Shown here: positions 1 to 7,283 of the stretch, piece by piece
How the letters are laid out: each line of letters starts with the position of its first letter
How positions within the stretch are numbered: position 1 is the first letter of the stretch
Assembly (NCBI GenBank): GCA_028278555.1
Contig: JANQEA010000035.1
Location: 216,089 to 280,088, forward strand
From: Candidatus Bipolaricaulota bacterium
Lineage (GTDB): Bacteria > Bipolaricaulota > Bipolaricaulia > UBA7950 > UBA9294
Direction: 5' to 3'
Length of the DNA stretch: 64,000 nt
Made by a program: the position numbers and the translations under genes
Notes under the pieces: model-generated
Told to the model about the DNA's origin: nothing
Seen by the model: only the letters and a program-made list of their open reading frames with translations
Database searches by the model: none

Positions 1-566
1 CCCTTCTGGTTGATGATCGTGTCGAGCACGATCGCCGTCTTGCCGGTCCGGCGGTCGCCGATGATCAGCTCCCGCTGGCCGCGCCCGATCGGCGTCAGCG
101 CGTCGATCGACTTGAGGCCCGTCTGAAGCGGTGTGTCGACCGGCTGTCGCTCGACGATCCCGGGAGCGATGATCTCGGCCTTCCGCGTTTCGGTCGCCTC
201 GATCGGTCCACCGCCGTCGAGCGGTCGCCCGAGCGGATCGACGATCCGTCCGAGCATCTTCTCCCCGGCAAGCGTCTGGAGGACCCGCCCCGTCCGCTTG
301 ACCTCGTCACCTTCCTGGACCTTCTCGCTGTCGCCGAACAGGGCGACGCCGACCGATTCTTCCTCGAGATTGAGGACGAGTCCGTACAGCTCGCCGGGCA
401 GTTCGACGATCTCCGAGGCCATCGCACGCTCGAGCCCGTAGATCCGAGCGATCCCGTCTCCGACCTCGACAACGACCCCGACCTCCTGCATCTCCAGGTC
501 GTATTCGAGACCCTTCAGCTGTTCCTTGAGGATGGCCGTGATCTCATCTTTTCGGGTTGTCGCCAC
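1..566 (-). CDS. atpA: ATP synthase F1 subunit alpha (N-terminal part)
   Basis: Alpha subunit of the F1 catalytic head, a nucleotide-binding non-catalytic subunit that alternates with beta. The visible 188 residues run from an N-terminal [14 protein letters not shown], through the beta-barrel, to the Walker A region GDRRTGKTA at about residue 170; the rest lies beyond the window edge. The GTG start at 566 has a purine-rich SD (AGGGGGAG) five bases upstream. It follows atpH by 9 bp and continues the frr-atp operon. Truncation is only due to the window. Confidence 0.97.
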   Translation of the reverse strand, partial: MATTRKDEITAILKEQLKGLEYDLEMQEVGVVVEVGDGIARIYGLERAMASEIVELPGELYGLVLNLEEESVGVALFGDSEKVQEGDEVKRTGRVLQTLAGEKMLGRIVDPLGRPLDGGGPIEATETRKAEIIAPGIVERQPVDTPLQTGLKSIDALTPIGRGQRELIIGDRRTGKTAIVLDTIINQK

Positions 567-575
567 CTTCTCCCC

Positions 576-1109
576 CTAAGTCTCCAAACGGGCCCGCAGC
601 CCCTCCAGTCGCGCTCGAAGTGAACCGTCGATCACTCGTCCGTCCGTCTCGATTCGTGCTCCCCCGAGGAGCTCTTCGTCGATGTGCTCCGTCAGGTGCA
701 CGCGCTGATTCAGCGACGCCTCTAGGTTCACCGTCAGTCGGTCGCGCTGCTCGTCGCTGAGCGCCTGCGCCGTCGTCACGCTGACCGGGATCAACCCCTC
801 GGCCTCGGCCCGGGCGTCGAGGAACTCCTCGTAGATCAGATCGAGGTACGCCTCACGTCGGTTGCGGATCAAGAGAGCAAACAGGTTCCTCATCCGCTCC
901 GAGAGGCTTGGAAAGACCCTGCTGACGAACTCCCTCTTCCGCTCGCGTGATACGAGTGGATGCGCAAGATACCGACCGATCTCACGGGTCTCCGTCGCCT
1001 CTTCGATCACCGCGCAAAGCTCTTCGCGAGTGGCGTCGACGGCGTCCTGCTCGGCAGCCAGCTGATAGAGCGCGTGGGCGTAGCGGCGCGCGACCTCCTG
1101 CGACCTCAC
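576..1109 (-). CDS. atpH: ATP synthase F1 subunit delta
   Basis: Delta (OSCP-like) subunit, which ties the alpha3beta3 head to the peripheral stalk. The 177 residues match the family length of about 175-180. The N-terminus has the typical VARRYAHALYQLA pattern, and the C-terminus has the conserved glycine-rich segment followed by ARIETDGRVIDGSLRARL. The start is GTG and overlaps the atpF stop by 4 bp (GTGA), a sign of translational coupling. It lies between atpF and atpA, the usual order. Confidence 0.96.
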   Translation of the reverse strand: MRSQEVARRYAHALYQLAAEQDAVDATREELCAVIEEATETREIGRYLAHPLVSRERKREFVSRVFPSLSERMRNLFALLIRNRREAYLDLIYEEFLDARAEAEGLIPVSVTTAQALSDEQRDRLTVNLEASLNQRVHLTEHIDEELLGGARIETDGRVIDGSLRARLEGLRARLET

Positions 1110-1630
1110 GATTCGATCCTCAGCCTTTCCTCGTCGATCTCCTCGAGAAGCTGATCGAGGAGCCTGCGGTGATCTTCGATCTTGATCTCGCGATCGAGGA
1201 CGCGTTCCGCGCCGATCACGGTAATCTCCGCATAGGCCTCCCGAAGCTCGGCGATCATCCGATCCCGCTCCTGCACCAATTGGCGCCGCCCGTCCTCGAG
1301 GATCCTCTCGGCAGCTTCCCGCGCCTCGGTCTTCGAGGCGGCGATCGCCGCTTCGGCTTCTCGCTGTGCGGATTCGACGATCCCTTCCGCCCGCTTCCGC
1401 GCCTCGCTCAGCGCCTCTTTCTGCTCGGCAACGAGTGCGGCTGCCTGCTCTTCGTCCGCCTGTGCCGCCTGGATCCGCGCGTGGACTGCCTCGCGACGCT
1501 TATCGAGATACTGAATCGCCGGCTTGAACAGCAGCCGCTGCAGCAGGTAGAGGAGGATCGCGAAGTTGATCAGGTTGAAGACGAGCGTCCAGTTGATGCT
1601 CTTGACGATCGTTCCCCACTCGAACGACAC
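1106..1630 (-). CDS. atpF: ATP synthase Fo subunit b
   Basis: Peripheral-stalk subunit b. One N-terminal membrane helix (about residues 15-32, LVFNLINFAILLYLLQRLLF) is followed by a long charged coiled coil rich in Glu, Ala and Arg up to about residue 165. The length of 174 residues fits the family. The GTG start at 1630 has GGGAGG four bases upstream. Only one b-type gene is present, so the stalk is presumably a homodimer. The gene overlaps atpH by 4 bp. Confidence 0.96.
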   Translation of the reverse strand: MSFEWGTIVKSINWTLVFNLINFAILLYLLQRLLFKPAIQYLDKRREAVHARIQAAQADEEQAAALVAEQKEALSEARKRAEGIVESAQREAEAAIAASKTEAREAAERILEDGRRQLVQERDRMIAELREAYAEITVIGAERVLDREIKIEDHRRLLDQLLEEIDEERLRIES

Positions 1631-1639
1631 GATGCCTCC

Positions 1640-1915
1640 CTAGACGACGAACAGCAGAACGATCGCGATCAGCAGCGAGTAGATCCCCGTGGTTTCTGAG
1701 ATCGCCTGTCCGAGGACCATCGTTCGAAGGAGTGCGCCCTGCATCTCCGGTTGACGTGCCATGCCATCGAGCGCATGTGCCGCGGCCATGCCTTCACCGA
1801 TGGCCGGTCCGATCGCGCCGATCCCCATGCACAGCCCCGCCGCGATGTACTTCGTCGCCTCGACGATATCGGCACCACTGATCCCGCTGACCACGCTCTG
1901 TGCTTCCTGCAACAT
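1640..1915 (-). CDS. atpE: ATP synthase Fo subunit c, sodium-type two-carboxylate motif
   Basis: Rotor-ring subunit of 91 residues with two membrane helices and the polar loop ARQPE (53-57). ATG at 1915 is chosen because GGAGGAAAC precedes it; the longer reading adds 30 non-family residues. The ion site shows Glu41 in helix 1 (after Pro37) and Glu74-Thr75-Thr76 with Tyr79 in helix 2. These align at a constant offset of nine with Gln32, Glu65, Ser66, Thr67 and Tyr70 of the Ilyobacter Na+ ring. A Glu in the Gln32 place is the two-carboxylate type known from Fusobacterium. Sodium coupling is inferred. Confidence 0.96.
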   Translation of the reverse strand: MLQEAQSVVSGISGADIVEATKYIAAGLCMGIGAIGPAIGEGMAAAHALDGMARQPEMQGALLRTMVLGQAISETTGIYSLLIAIVLLFVV

Positions 1916-1934
1916 GTTTCCTCCTCTGGAACTC

Positions 1935-2660
1935 CTACCCCTCAACCGCCACGTTGATGTACGCCACCGCGAGGATGGCGAAGACGAATGCCTGAATGCC
2001 TCCAAAGAAGAGACCGAAGAAGATGTTCAAGACCGGTGGGACGATGATCGGCGCGAACTTCACCATGATCACCGTCACCAGAATCGTTCCTGCAAGGATG
2101 TTCCCGAACAGACGAAACGCGTGGGACAACGGGTTGGCGATCACACCGACCAGATTGATCGGGAGCATGAACGGATACGGTTCCAGGAAGCTCTTCAACC
2201 ACGTCCGCACGCCGTTCGATCGCGCCGCCAGCACGTGAGACATGATCGCGACCATCAACGCCAGGCCGAAGGTGACGTTGATGTCCTGCGTCGGCGACAT
2301 CATGTACGGGAAGACGCCGATCCAATTGCAGAGCAGCACATAGAGGAAGAGCGTCGAGATGAACGGGAACATCATGACCGCCAGCCGTTCGGAGGCGAAG
2401 TTGTCCGCGAGCTGAGACTTCAACAGATCGATCAGCCCATCGAGCGCCGCCTGCGTTCGCGTTGGCTTCTCTTCGACCGGCTGGCGCAGGCCGCGGCGCA
2501 ACCAGAGTGCGAGCAGGACGAGCAGGATGATGACGACCCACGACATGATGATCGCCATGACGTCGAAGCGAATCTCGGCGCCGAACAGGTGAAGGACGGC
2601 AATCCTCTTCTCGCCGAGATGCTCGAGCAAACCGCTGAGCTGTCGGAAGATCTCGCCCAT
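1935..2660 (-). CDS. atpB: ATP synthase Fo subunit a
   Basis: Stator subunit a, which forms the ion half-channels against the c ring. It has 241 residues with five or six hydrophobic helices. The penultimate helix region holds the essential arginine in the motif SHAFRLFGNILAG (about residue 180). ATG at 2660 begins MGEIFRQL and has GGAGG about 10 bases upstream; its A is shared with the last base of the atpI stop (TAATG). The upstream alternative start is not family-like. The gene sits between atpI and atpE. Confidence 0.95.
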   Translation of the reverse strand: MGEIFRQLSGLLEHLGEKRIAVLHLFGAEIRFDVMAIIMSWVVIILLVLLALWLRRGLRQPVEEKPTRTQAALDGLIDLLKSQLADNFASERLAVMMFPFISTLFLYVLLCNWIGVFPYMMSPTQDINVTFGLALMVAIMSHVLAARSNGVRTWLKSFLEPYPFMLPINLVGVIANPLSHAFRLFGNILAGTILVTVIMVKFAPIIVPPVLNIFFGLFFGGIQAFVFAILAVAYINVAVEG

Positions 2661-3046
2661 TACCAGACCGCCTCCGTGGACCTCCCTAGCGGGAGGTGCA
2701 AGTTTACCTGAGTGATCAACAGCCCACCACACGCCCCGAGGAGCGCTTCCCGGCCCAGGGTGAGCCCGACGAGTGCGAGGAGAACGCCCATCAAGAGCAT
2801 GCGCCCGAGGCTCGAACCGATCGCCATCGAGCGACCCGTCCGTCGTGAGCCGGCCGCGAGCAGGGATCGAGCAATCTCATGGAGGAGTAGCAGATTGCCG
2901 ATGTACAGGGCGACACCGATCCACAGACCGAGTGCCGCCAACGGGTATCCGAGAAGCCCGGCGACGAGCGCCAGAATCGACGTCATCAAGAAAGACCTTC
3001 CCAGTCGGAATCGACGGATCGATCGCCTCAGGGAAGGGAAATCCAT
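2660..3046 (-). CDS. atpI: AtpI-like small membrane protein of the atp operon
   Basis: A 128-residue hydrophobic protein with three or four predicted membrane helices after a basic N-terminus. Position directly before atpB and size fit the ATP synthase subunit I family, which assists c-ring assembly or ion handling. Sequence identity to the family cannot be judged by eye, so the call rests on context and hydrophobic profile. ATG at 3046 has no clear SD; a second ATG at 2986, with GGAAGG nine bases upstream, would give 108 residues and may be the true start. Confidence 0.7.
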   Translation of the reverse strand: MDFPSLRRSIRRFRLGRSFLMTSILALVAGLLGYPLAALGLWIGVALYIGNLLLLHEIARSLLAAGSRRTGRSMAIGSSLGRMLLMGVLLALVGLTLGREALLGACGGLLITQVNLHLPLGRSTEAVW

Positions 3047-3060
3047 AGGTGGGGGCAGGC

Positions 3061-3618
3061 TCAGATGGTCTGGATCTGCTGTCCTTTCTCGTCGATCAAC
3101 TTGTCGACCTTGTCGGAGTATTCGTGGATCGCCTCGTCGTTCTTCTCACGATGTCGATGGTGCTCGTCCTCCGAGATCTCCGAGTTCTTCTTCATCTGAT
3201 CGAGCTTGTCGTTGGCGTCGCGGCGGATGTTCCGCAGGGCGACCTTCGTCTCCTCGCCGCGGGTCTTGATGACCTTGGTCAGTTCCTTCCGTCGCTCCTC
3301 CGACAGCTTCGGCACGCGGACTCGGATGACATGTCCGTCGCTCTCCGGGTTCAGGCCGAGGTCGGCGCCGAGGATTGCCTTGACGAATTCATCCATCTGG
3401 GTCTTGTCGTAGGGCTGAACGACGAGAAGGTTCGGGTCCGGCGCGGCAATCGTCGCCAACTGCTTCAGCGGCGTCGAGGTCCCGTAGTATTCGACGATGA
3501 CGTCCTCGATCATCGCCGGGTTGGCTCGTCCGGTCTGAACCTTCGCCAGGTTCGACTTCAACACGTCGAGGCTCTGTTCCATGTGCTCGATCATCTCACG
3601 GCGGACCTGTTCTGGCAT
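3061..3618 (-). CDS. frr: Ribosome recycling factor
   Basis: Splits post-termination ribosomes with EF-G. The 185 residues match the family and contain the hallmark KVQTGRANP in helix 1, then YYGTSTPLKQLATI and the C-terminal charged helices with RNIRRDAND. ATG at 3618 is preferred over a GTG six bases upstream because GAGGT then sits six bases before it. The gene leads the atp operon, with a 14-bp gap to atpI. frr is more often found next to pyrH, so the frr-atp linkage is a local feature. Confidence 0.97.
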   Translation of the reverse strand: MPEQVRREMIEHMEQSLDVLKSNLAKVQTGRANPAMIEDVIVEYYGTSTPLKQLATIAAPDPNLLVVQPYDKTQMDEFVKAILGADLGLNPESDGHVIRVRVPKLSEERRKELTKVIKTRGEETKVALRNIRRDANDKLDQMKKNSEISEDEHHRHREKNDEAIHEYSDKVDKLIDEKGQQIQTI

Positions 3619-3635
3619 GCTCACACCTCAGCGGG

Positions 3636-3664
3636 ATTGTAGGGCCAAACAGGGTTTCCGACAA
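3636..3664 (-). promoter_or_regulatory. Promoter of the frr-atp operon
   Basis: On the minus strand, TTGTCG (3659-3664) and TACAAT (3636-3641) are 17 bp apart, a good sigma-70-type match. The start site would fall near 3629, giving a leader of about 11 nt that just includes the SD of frr. Confidence 0.55.
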
Positions 3665-3755
3665 ATCGAAACGTTCGTTCCGATGACCCTTGACATCGCT
3701 CTCGCGAATAACGTAGATTGGAGATAGCCGTCGCGAACGCGGCGGTTCTCGCTTT

Positions 3756-6068
3756 CTAGCCGCGCTCCGAACGCTCTCTGAACCGGACCCGAAATGCCTG
3801 CAGGAACGCCGGAATCACCACCAAGGCACCGGCGGCGCTGATCAGCATCGTCATCGTGATCAGCAATCCGAAACTGCGCATCCCCCGAAACGCGGACAAC
3901 AGAAGGATCGAGAACCCACCGGCGAGCGCAAGCGCATTGTAGACGATCCCGCGGCCGGCCGTCTGCGCGGCACGGACGAGTGCTGCGGTTCGATCTTCCG
4001 TCCGTTTCATCTCTTCGCGCGCCCGCTCGATGTAGTGAATCCCGTAGTCGATCCCGATGCCGATCGTGATCGACGAAATCATCAGCGTCGCGATGTCGAG
4101 CGACATCCCGGCGTAGGCCATCACGCCGAAGCTGATGACGATCGTGAAGAGAAGCGGAACCAGACTGACCACGCCGGCGACGACAGACGCCATCAAGACC
4201 ACGACGATCGTTCCCGCAGCGCCGATCGATGTGAACAGGCTGGTGATCTGGCTCCGCGCGATCGACGTGAACATGCTCGACTGGATCCGGGTCGAGCCGA
4301 CAAGCCGAGCGTTCTCGAATCGCTCGTCGAGGAAGCCAGTCGTCTCGCGGACGAGCGCGACGCGCTCCTCACCGGTCTTCAGCGCGTGAAACCCGATTAC
4401 TTGGCCGGCCGAGTAGTCACCAAGAGCGAGCGATCCGAGCGTTCCTCCTTGGAAGGTGAACAGGAGCAAGAGCTGTGCGACCATCCGCGGGTCGTCGGGG
4501 ATCGTGTAGAAGGTTGGATCGTCTGCGTTGAACCGCTGATTCATCTCACGGACGATGTTCGCGAGGGAGATCGTCTTGTTCACCCCTCGCTCCGCCAGGA
4601 ACGCCTCCAATCCGACGATTCCCTCGAGCACGCGTGGGTCCTTCAGCCCGTCCGGGGTTTCGGTATCGATCTCGATGACGATCTGGTCGCCGCCGGAGAA
4701 GAGCTCGTCCATTCGATCGAGCGACTCGACGCCCGGATGACCCTCGCCGAGGAAGGCACGCTGCGACGTCTCGATGTGAACCATCGAGATCCCGCCGGCG
4801 AAGATCGCCGCCACGGCGACGGCCCCTGCGAGGACGAACCACCGACCGCGGGTCACACCGCGGACGACGGCGCCGAGGCCGGATGAGATCGGGCTTCGAT
4901 TGGCCGAACTCCGTGCGGGCGCGGCCAGCACTTTGACGAGGCGGAGGACCGCCGGAATCAGGGCGAGCGAGAGGATCATCGCGAAGAGGATCCCGACCGA
5001 TGTGAACAGCCCGAACATCCGCTGCGGGATCATGTACGCGTTCAGCAGCGACAGGAAGCCGGCCGCCGTCGTCAACGAGGTCATCACCACCGGCCGCTGC
5101 ATCGAGGTCATCGTCCGGAGGATCGCCGTCTCTCGACCGTTCCCGTTTGGCGCCTCCTCCCGGTAGCGGCTAAGGACGTGGATGCCATCGGCAATCCCGA
5201 TGGCCATTAGGACGACCGGGAGGATGAACGACAGGATCGTGATCGGAACCGAGCAGATCGCCATCAGGCCAAGTGTCCAGACAACCGACAGGCCGACGAC
5301 TGCAAACGGGATCAGGACGCCCCATCGCCATCGGAATGCGACGTAGAGGACGACGACAATCGCCAGGATGACCAGAGGGAGGAAGAGTCCGAGATCCCGC
5401 CGCATCGACCGCCCGAGCATCAGGTTCATGTACGGGACCCCGGCAATCGAGATCCGGAGATCCTCGGACTCGTATCTCGAAGCGACCTCCTCGATCGCCT
5501 CGGCGAACGGGACCATCTCCACGTCGTCGATCGGGCGGACGTAGATCGCCGCCGCCGTCCCGGAGCCCGCAACGACGTAGTCGATCAGCGTTCGATCGCT
5601 CATCACGGCCTCACGATAGGCCTCGATCTCCTCGGGCGTCGCCGGCGCATCTCCCCCCGGGCCGATCGCGGCAATCGTCACCGCGGTCTCGGTCCCCCGG
5701 ATCACCTTCGAGTTGAACGGGCCTGTCACCTCGGCGACAAGCGGCAGATCCTCGAGCGCATCTTCCAACGCATCGATCGTCTCGAGAACCCCCGAACGGA
5801 AGAGCCCGTCCTGCGCCTCGACGATCACCATCGTCCGGAGTTGAGCACCGTACCGGTCTTGCGATTCGTCGGCGGCGATCACCGCCGGATCGTCTCGATT
5901 CAGGTAGTTGGAGAAGTCGACGTCGACTTCGAGGCGGGAGATGAACCCGGCGAAGACGACCGTGATCGCTGCGAGGATCAGCAGGATGAGGATCGGGTGG
6001 GCGAGCGTCCAACGATAGACGGAAGCGAGGATTCTGTTGAGGACGGATCGTCGGCTAGACGGTTTCAC
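3756..6068 (-). CDS. RND superfamily exporter, MMPL/HAE3 type
   Basis: A 770-residue inner-membrane protein with the duplicated RND plan. Helix 1 (about 20-42) is followed by a large extracytoplasmic loop (45-220), five helices (225-375), a second lone helix near 410, a second loop (430-600) and five more helices to the C-terminus. The repeats carry the family motifs GIADGIHVLSRY and GIGIDYGIHYIERA at matching places. It lacks the length of AcrB-type pumps and resembles HAE3/MMPL proteins that move lipids or hydrophobic compounds. The GTG start overlaps the tetR stop by 14 bp, so the two are coupled. The substrate is unknown; lipid is a guess from family and operator type. Confidence 0.85.
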   Translation of the reverse strand: MKPSSRRSVLNRILASVYRWTLAHPILILLILAAITVVFAGFISRLEVDVDFSNYLNRDDPAVIAADESQDRYGAQLRTMVIVEAQDGLFRSGVLETIDALEDALEDLPLVAEVTGPFNSKVIRGTETAVTIAAIGPGGDAPATPEEIEAYREAVMSDRTLIDYVVAGSGTAAAIYVRPIDDVEMVPFAEAIEEVASRYESEDLRISIAGVPYMNLMLGRSMRRDLGLFLPLVILAIVVVLYVAFRWRWGVLIPFAVVGLSVVWTLGLMAICSVPITILSFILPVVLMAIGIADGIHVLSRYREEAPNGNGRETAILRTMTSMQRPVVMTSLTTAAGFLSLLNAYMIPQRMFGLFTSVGILFAMILSLALIPAVLRLVKVLAAPARSSANRSPISSGLGAVVRGVTRGRWFVLAGAVAVAAIFAGGISMVHIETSQRAFLGEGHPGVESLDRMDELFSGGDQIVIEIDTETPDGLKDPRVLEGIVGLEAFLAERGVNKTISLANIVREMNQRFNADDPTFYTIPDDPRMVAQLLLLFTFQGGTLGSLALGDYSAGQVIGFHALKTGEERVALVRETTGFLDERFENARLVGSTRIQSSMFTSIARSQITSLFTSIGAAGTIVVVLMASVVAGVVSLVPLLFTIVISFGVMAYAGMSLDIATLMISSITIGIGIDYGIHYIERAREEMKRTEDRTAALVRAAQTAGRGIVYNALALAGGFSILLLSAFRGMRSFGLLITMTMLISAAGALVVIPAFLQAFRVRFRERSERG

Positions 6069-6669
6069 TCTTGCGGAGTCCTTTCCACATCAAGTCGGCC
6101 AGCTCCTTCGGGGCCGCCGCGAAGATCTCGTCGGCCTCATCCGGATCGGAGAGGACCCAGCAAGCGGTCATCGTTTGGACGAGGTCGAAGAGCGCCTGGG
6201 CGACGACCGTCGGATGGCAGGGACGGATCCATCCCTCGTCGATTCCTGCGCGAAGGATCCCGGCGATCCGCTCGACGACCCCTCGTTGGAGCGGGACGAT
6301 CCGCGCCTGGAGGCGACTGCCCCGGTGGAACCGCTCGTAGAGGAGAAGCTCGGCGAGTTCCTTGTGCTCCCGCGCCCGGGCGAAGTGATCGGCGAGGAGC
6401 CGCTCGACCCGATCGCGGGCCGGGACCTGTGCGCTCTCGAGCTCGTCGAGCAGTCTCATCCGCTGCTCGAACTCATCCTCGAAGATACTGATCAACAAGT
6501 CGTCCTTGTCGCGGAAGTGGTTGTAGATCGACCCGACCGCGACGCCGGCCTCTTCTGCAACCGATTTCACGGACGCGCGGTCGAACCCCTCGCGGGAGAA
6601 GACGCGGACCGCCGCCTCGCGGATCCGGTCTCTTGTGTCCTCGGCAGGATGAGTCTCTTGCTTCGTCAT
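6055..6669 (-). CDS. TetR/AcrR-family transcriptional repressor
   Basis: About 204 residues from ATG 6669. The N-terminal helix-turn-helix is clear (RIREAAVRVFSREGFDRASV, then AEEAGVAVGSIYNHF), followed by an all-helical ligand-binding domain. An upstream ATG at 6693 would lie before the predicted transcript start, so the inner start is preferred. It is co-transcribed with the exporter and surely represses the pair through the palindrome that covers its own start codon. The operator core resembles that of Bacillus-type FadR, which senses acyl-CoA; a fatty-acyl ligand is inferred only. Confidence 0.9.
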   Translation of the reverse strand: MTKQETHPAEDTRDRIREAAVRVFSREGFDRASVKSVAEEAGVAVGSIYNHFRDKDDLLISIFEDEFEQRMRLLDELESAQVPARDRVERLLADHFARAREHKELAELLLYERFHRGSRLQARIVPLQRGVVERIAGILRAGIDEGWIRPCHPTVVAQALFDLVQTMTACWVLSDPDEADEIFAAAPKELADLMWKGLRKSETV

Positions 6670-6694
6670 GGTGAATGAACGTTCATTCACCATG
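6667..6694. promoter_or_regulatory. Perfect 28-bp palindrome, TetR operator
   Basis: The sequence CATGGTGAATGAAC is followed at once by its exact reverse complement, with no mismatch over 28 bp. It overlaps the -10 box at one end and the tetR start codon at the other, the ideal place for autorepression. Confidence 0.88.
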
Positions 6695-6720
6695 ATCCAT
6701 CACGACAGTCGTCGTATCAA
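6692..6720 (-). promoter_or_regulatory. Promoter of the tetR-exporter operon
   Basis: TTGATA (6715-6720) and GATCAT (6692-6697) are 17 bp apart on the minus strand. The -10 overlaps the operator by three bases, so repressor binding would block polymerase. Predicted start near 6685. Confidence 0.6.
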
Positions 6721-6739
6721 GGCTTCGTGAATCGGCGGC

Positions 6740-7099
6740 TCACGTCAGCTTCAGCTTGATACAGCCTCGCGAAATCCGGTGATCACATCGCTTGCACGTA
6801 TCGTAGACCGGCGTGATCTGGACCTGGCTGAAGAAGGTCGATGGATTGCCCGCGTACCGCGACCGGCTGCCGACCCGCATGACCGGTCCCTTGCGAACGT
6901 ATGCCTGATCGGGCTCGGGTCTCCGTTCCATTTGCCCGCCACAACGGGGGCAACGACACTTCCACCCGAAGACGGAACAGACGGCCGCCCAAAGCTTGAT
7001 CAGGGGCCCGGCCTCTCGCTGGAATCCATCGGTTGAAGACACAATGAGGGAAGGATAGGAGATTGGGGGGATCTGACCAAGCGATCGGTCTCGGCTCAA
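6740..7099 (-). CDS. Possible small zinc-ribbon protein, uncertain
   Basis: An open frame of up to 119 codons with a TTG first codon and no good SD. It encodes two cysteine pairs, CPRCG near residue 52 and CKRC near residue 103, as in a zinc ribbon, with a hydrophobic LIKLWAAVCSVFGW before the first pair. I recognise no family. It lies in lower-GC sequence between tetR and the giant secreted protein, and may be a remnant of a longer gene whose upstream part is in another frame. Existence as a real gene is doubtful. Confidence 0.33.
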   Translation of the reverse strand: MSRDRSLGQIPPISYPSLIVSSTDGFQREAGPLIKLWAAVCSVFGWKCRCPRCGGQMERRPEPDQAYVRKGPVMRVGSRSRYAGNPSTFFSQVQITPVYDTCKRCDHRISRGCIKLKLT

Positions 7100-7283
7100 T
7101 CGAGATCGCTGGGTGATCTGGTGGAGTCTGGGTGAACGATTGGAGAACCTTCGTTCTCGTTTGCACGTAAGCCGAGTAGTCGCCTCGATACAGCCATAGC
7201 ATGCACGTGCCGCCCCTCAAAACGCCCTCAGAACCGTGGAGAGCGACCGCATTCGGTTGGTAGCCACGCAACCTCACTCACAC

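Noticed and set aside
3690-3718. A plus-strand TTGACA-17-GTAGAT promoter-like pair between frr and the exporter
   Set aside because: It points into the 3' end of a minus-strand gene and no plus-strand gene follows; the -10 is poor.
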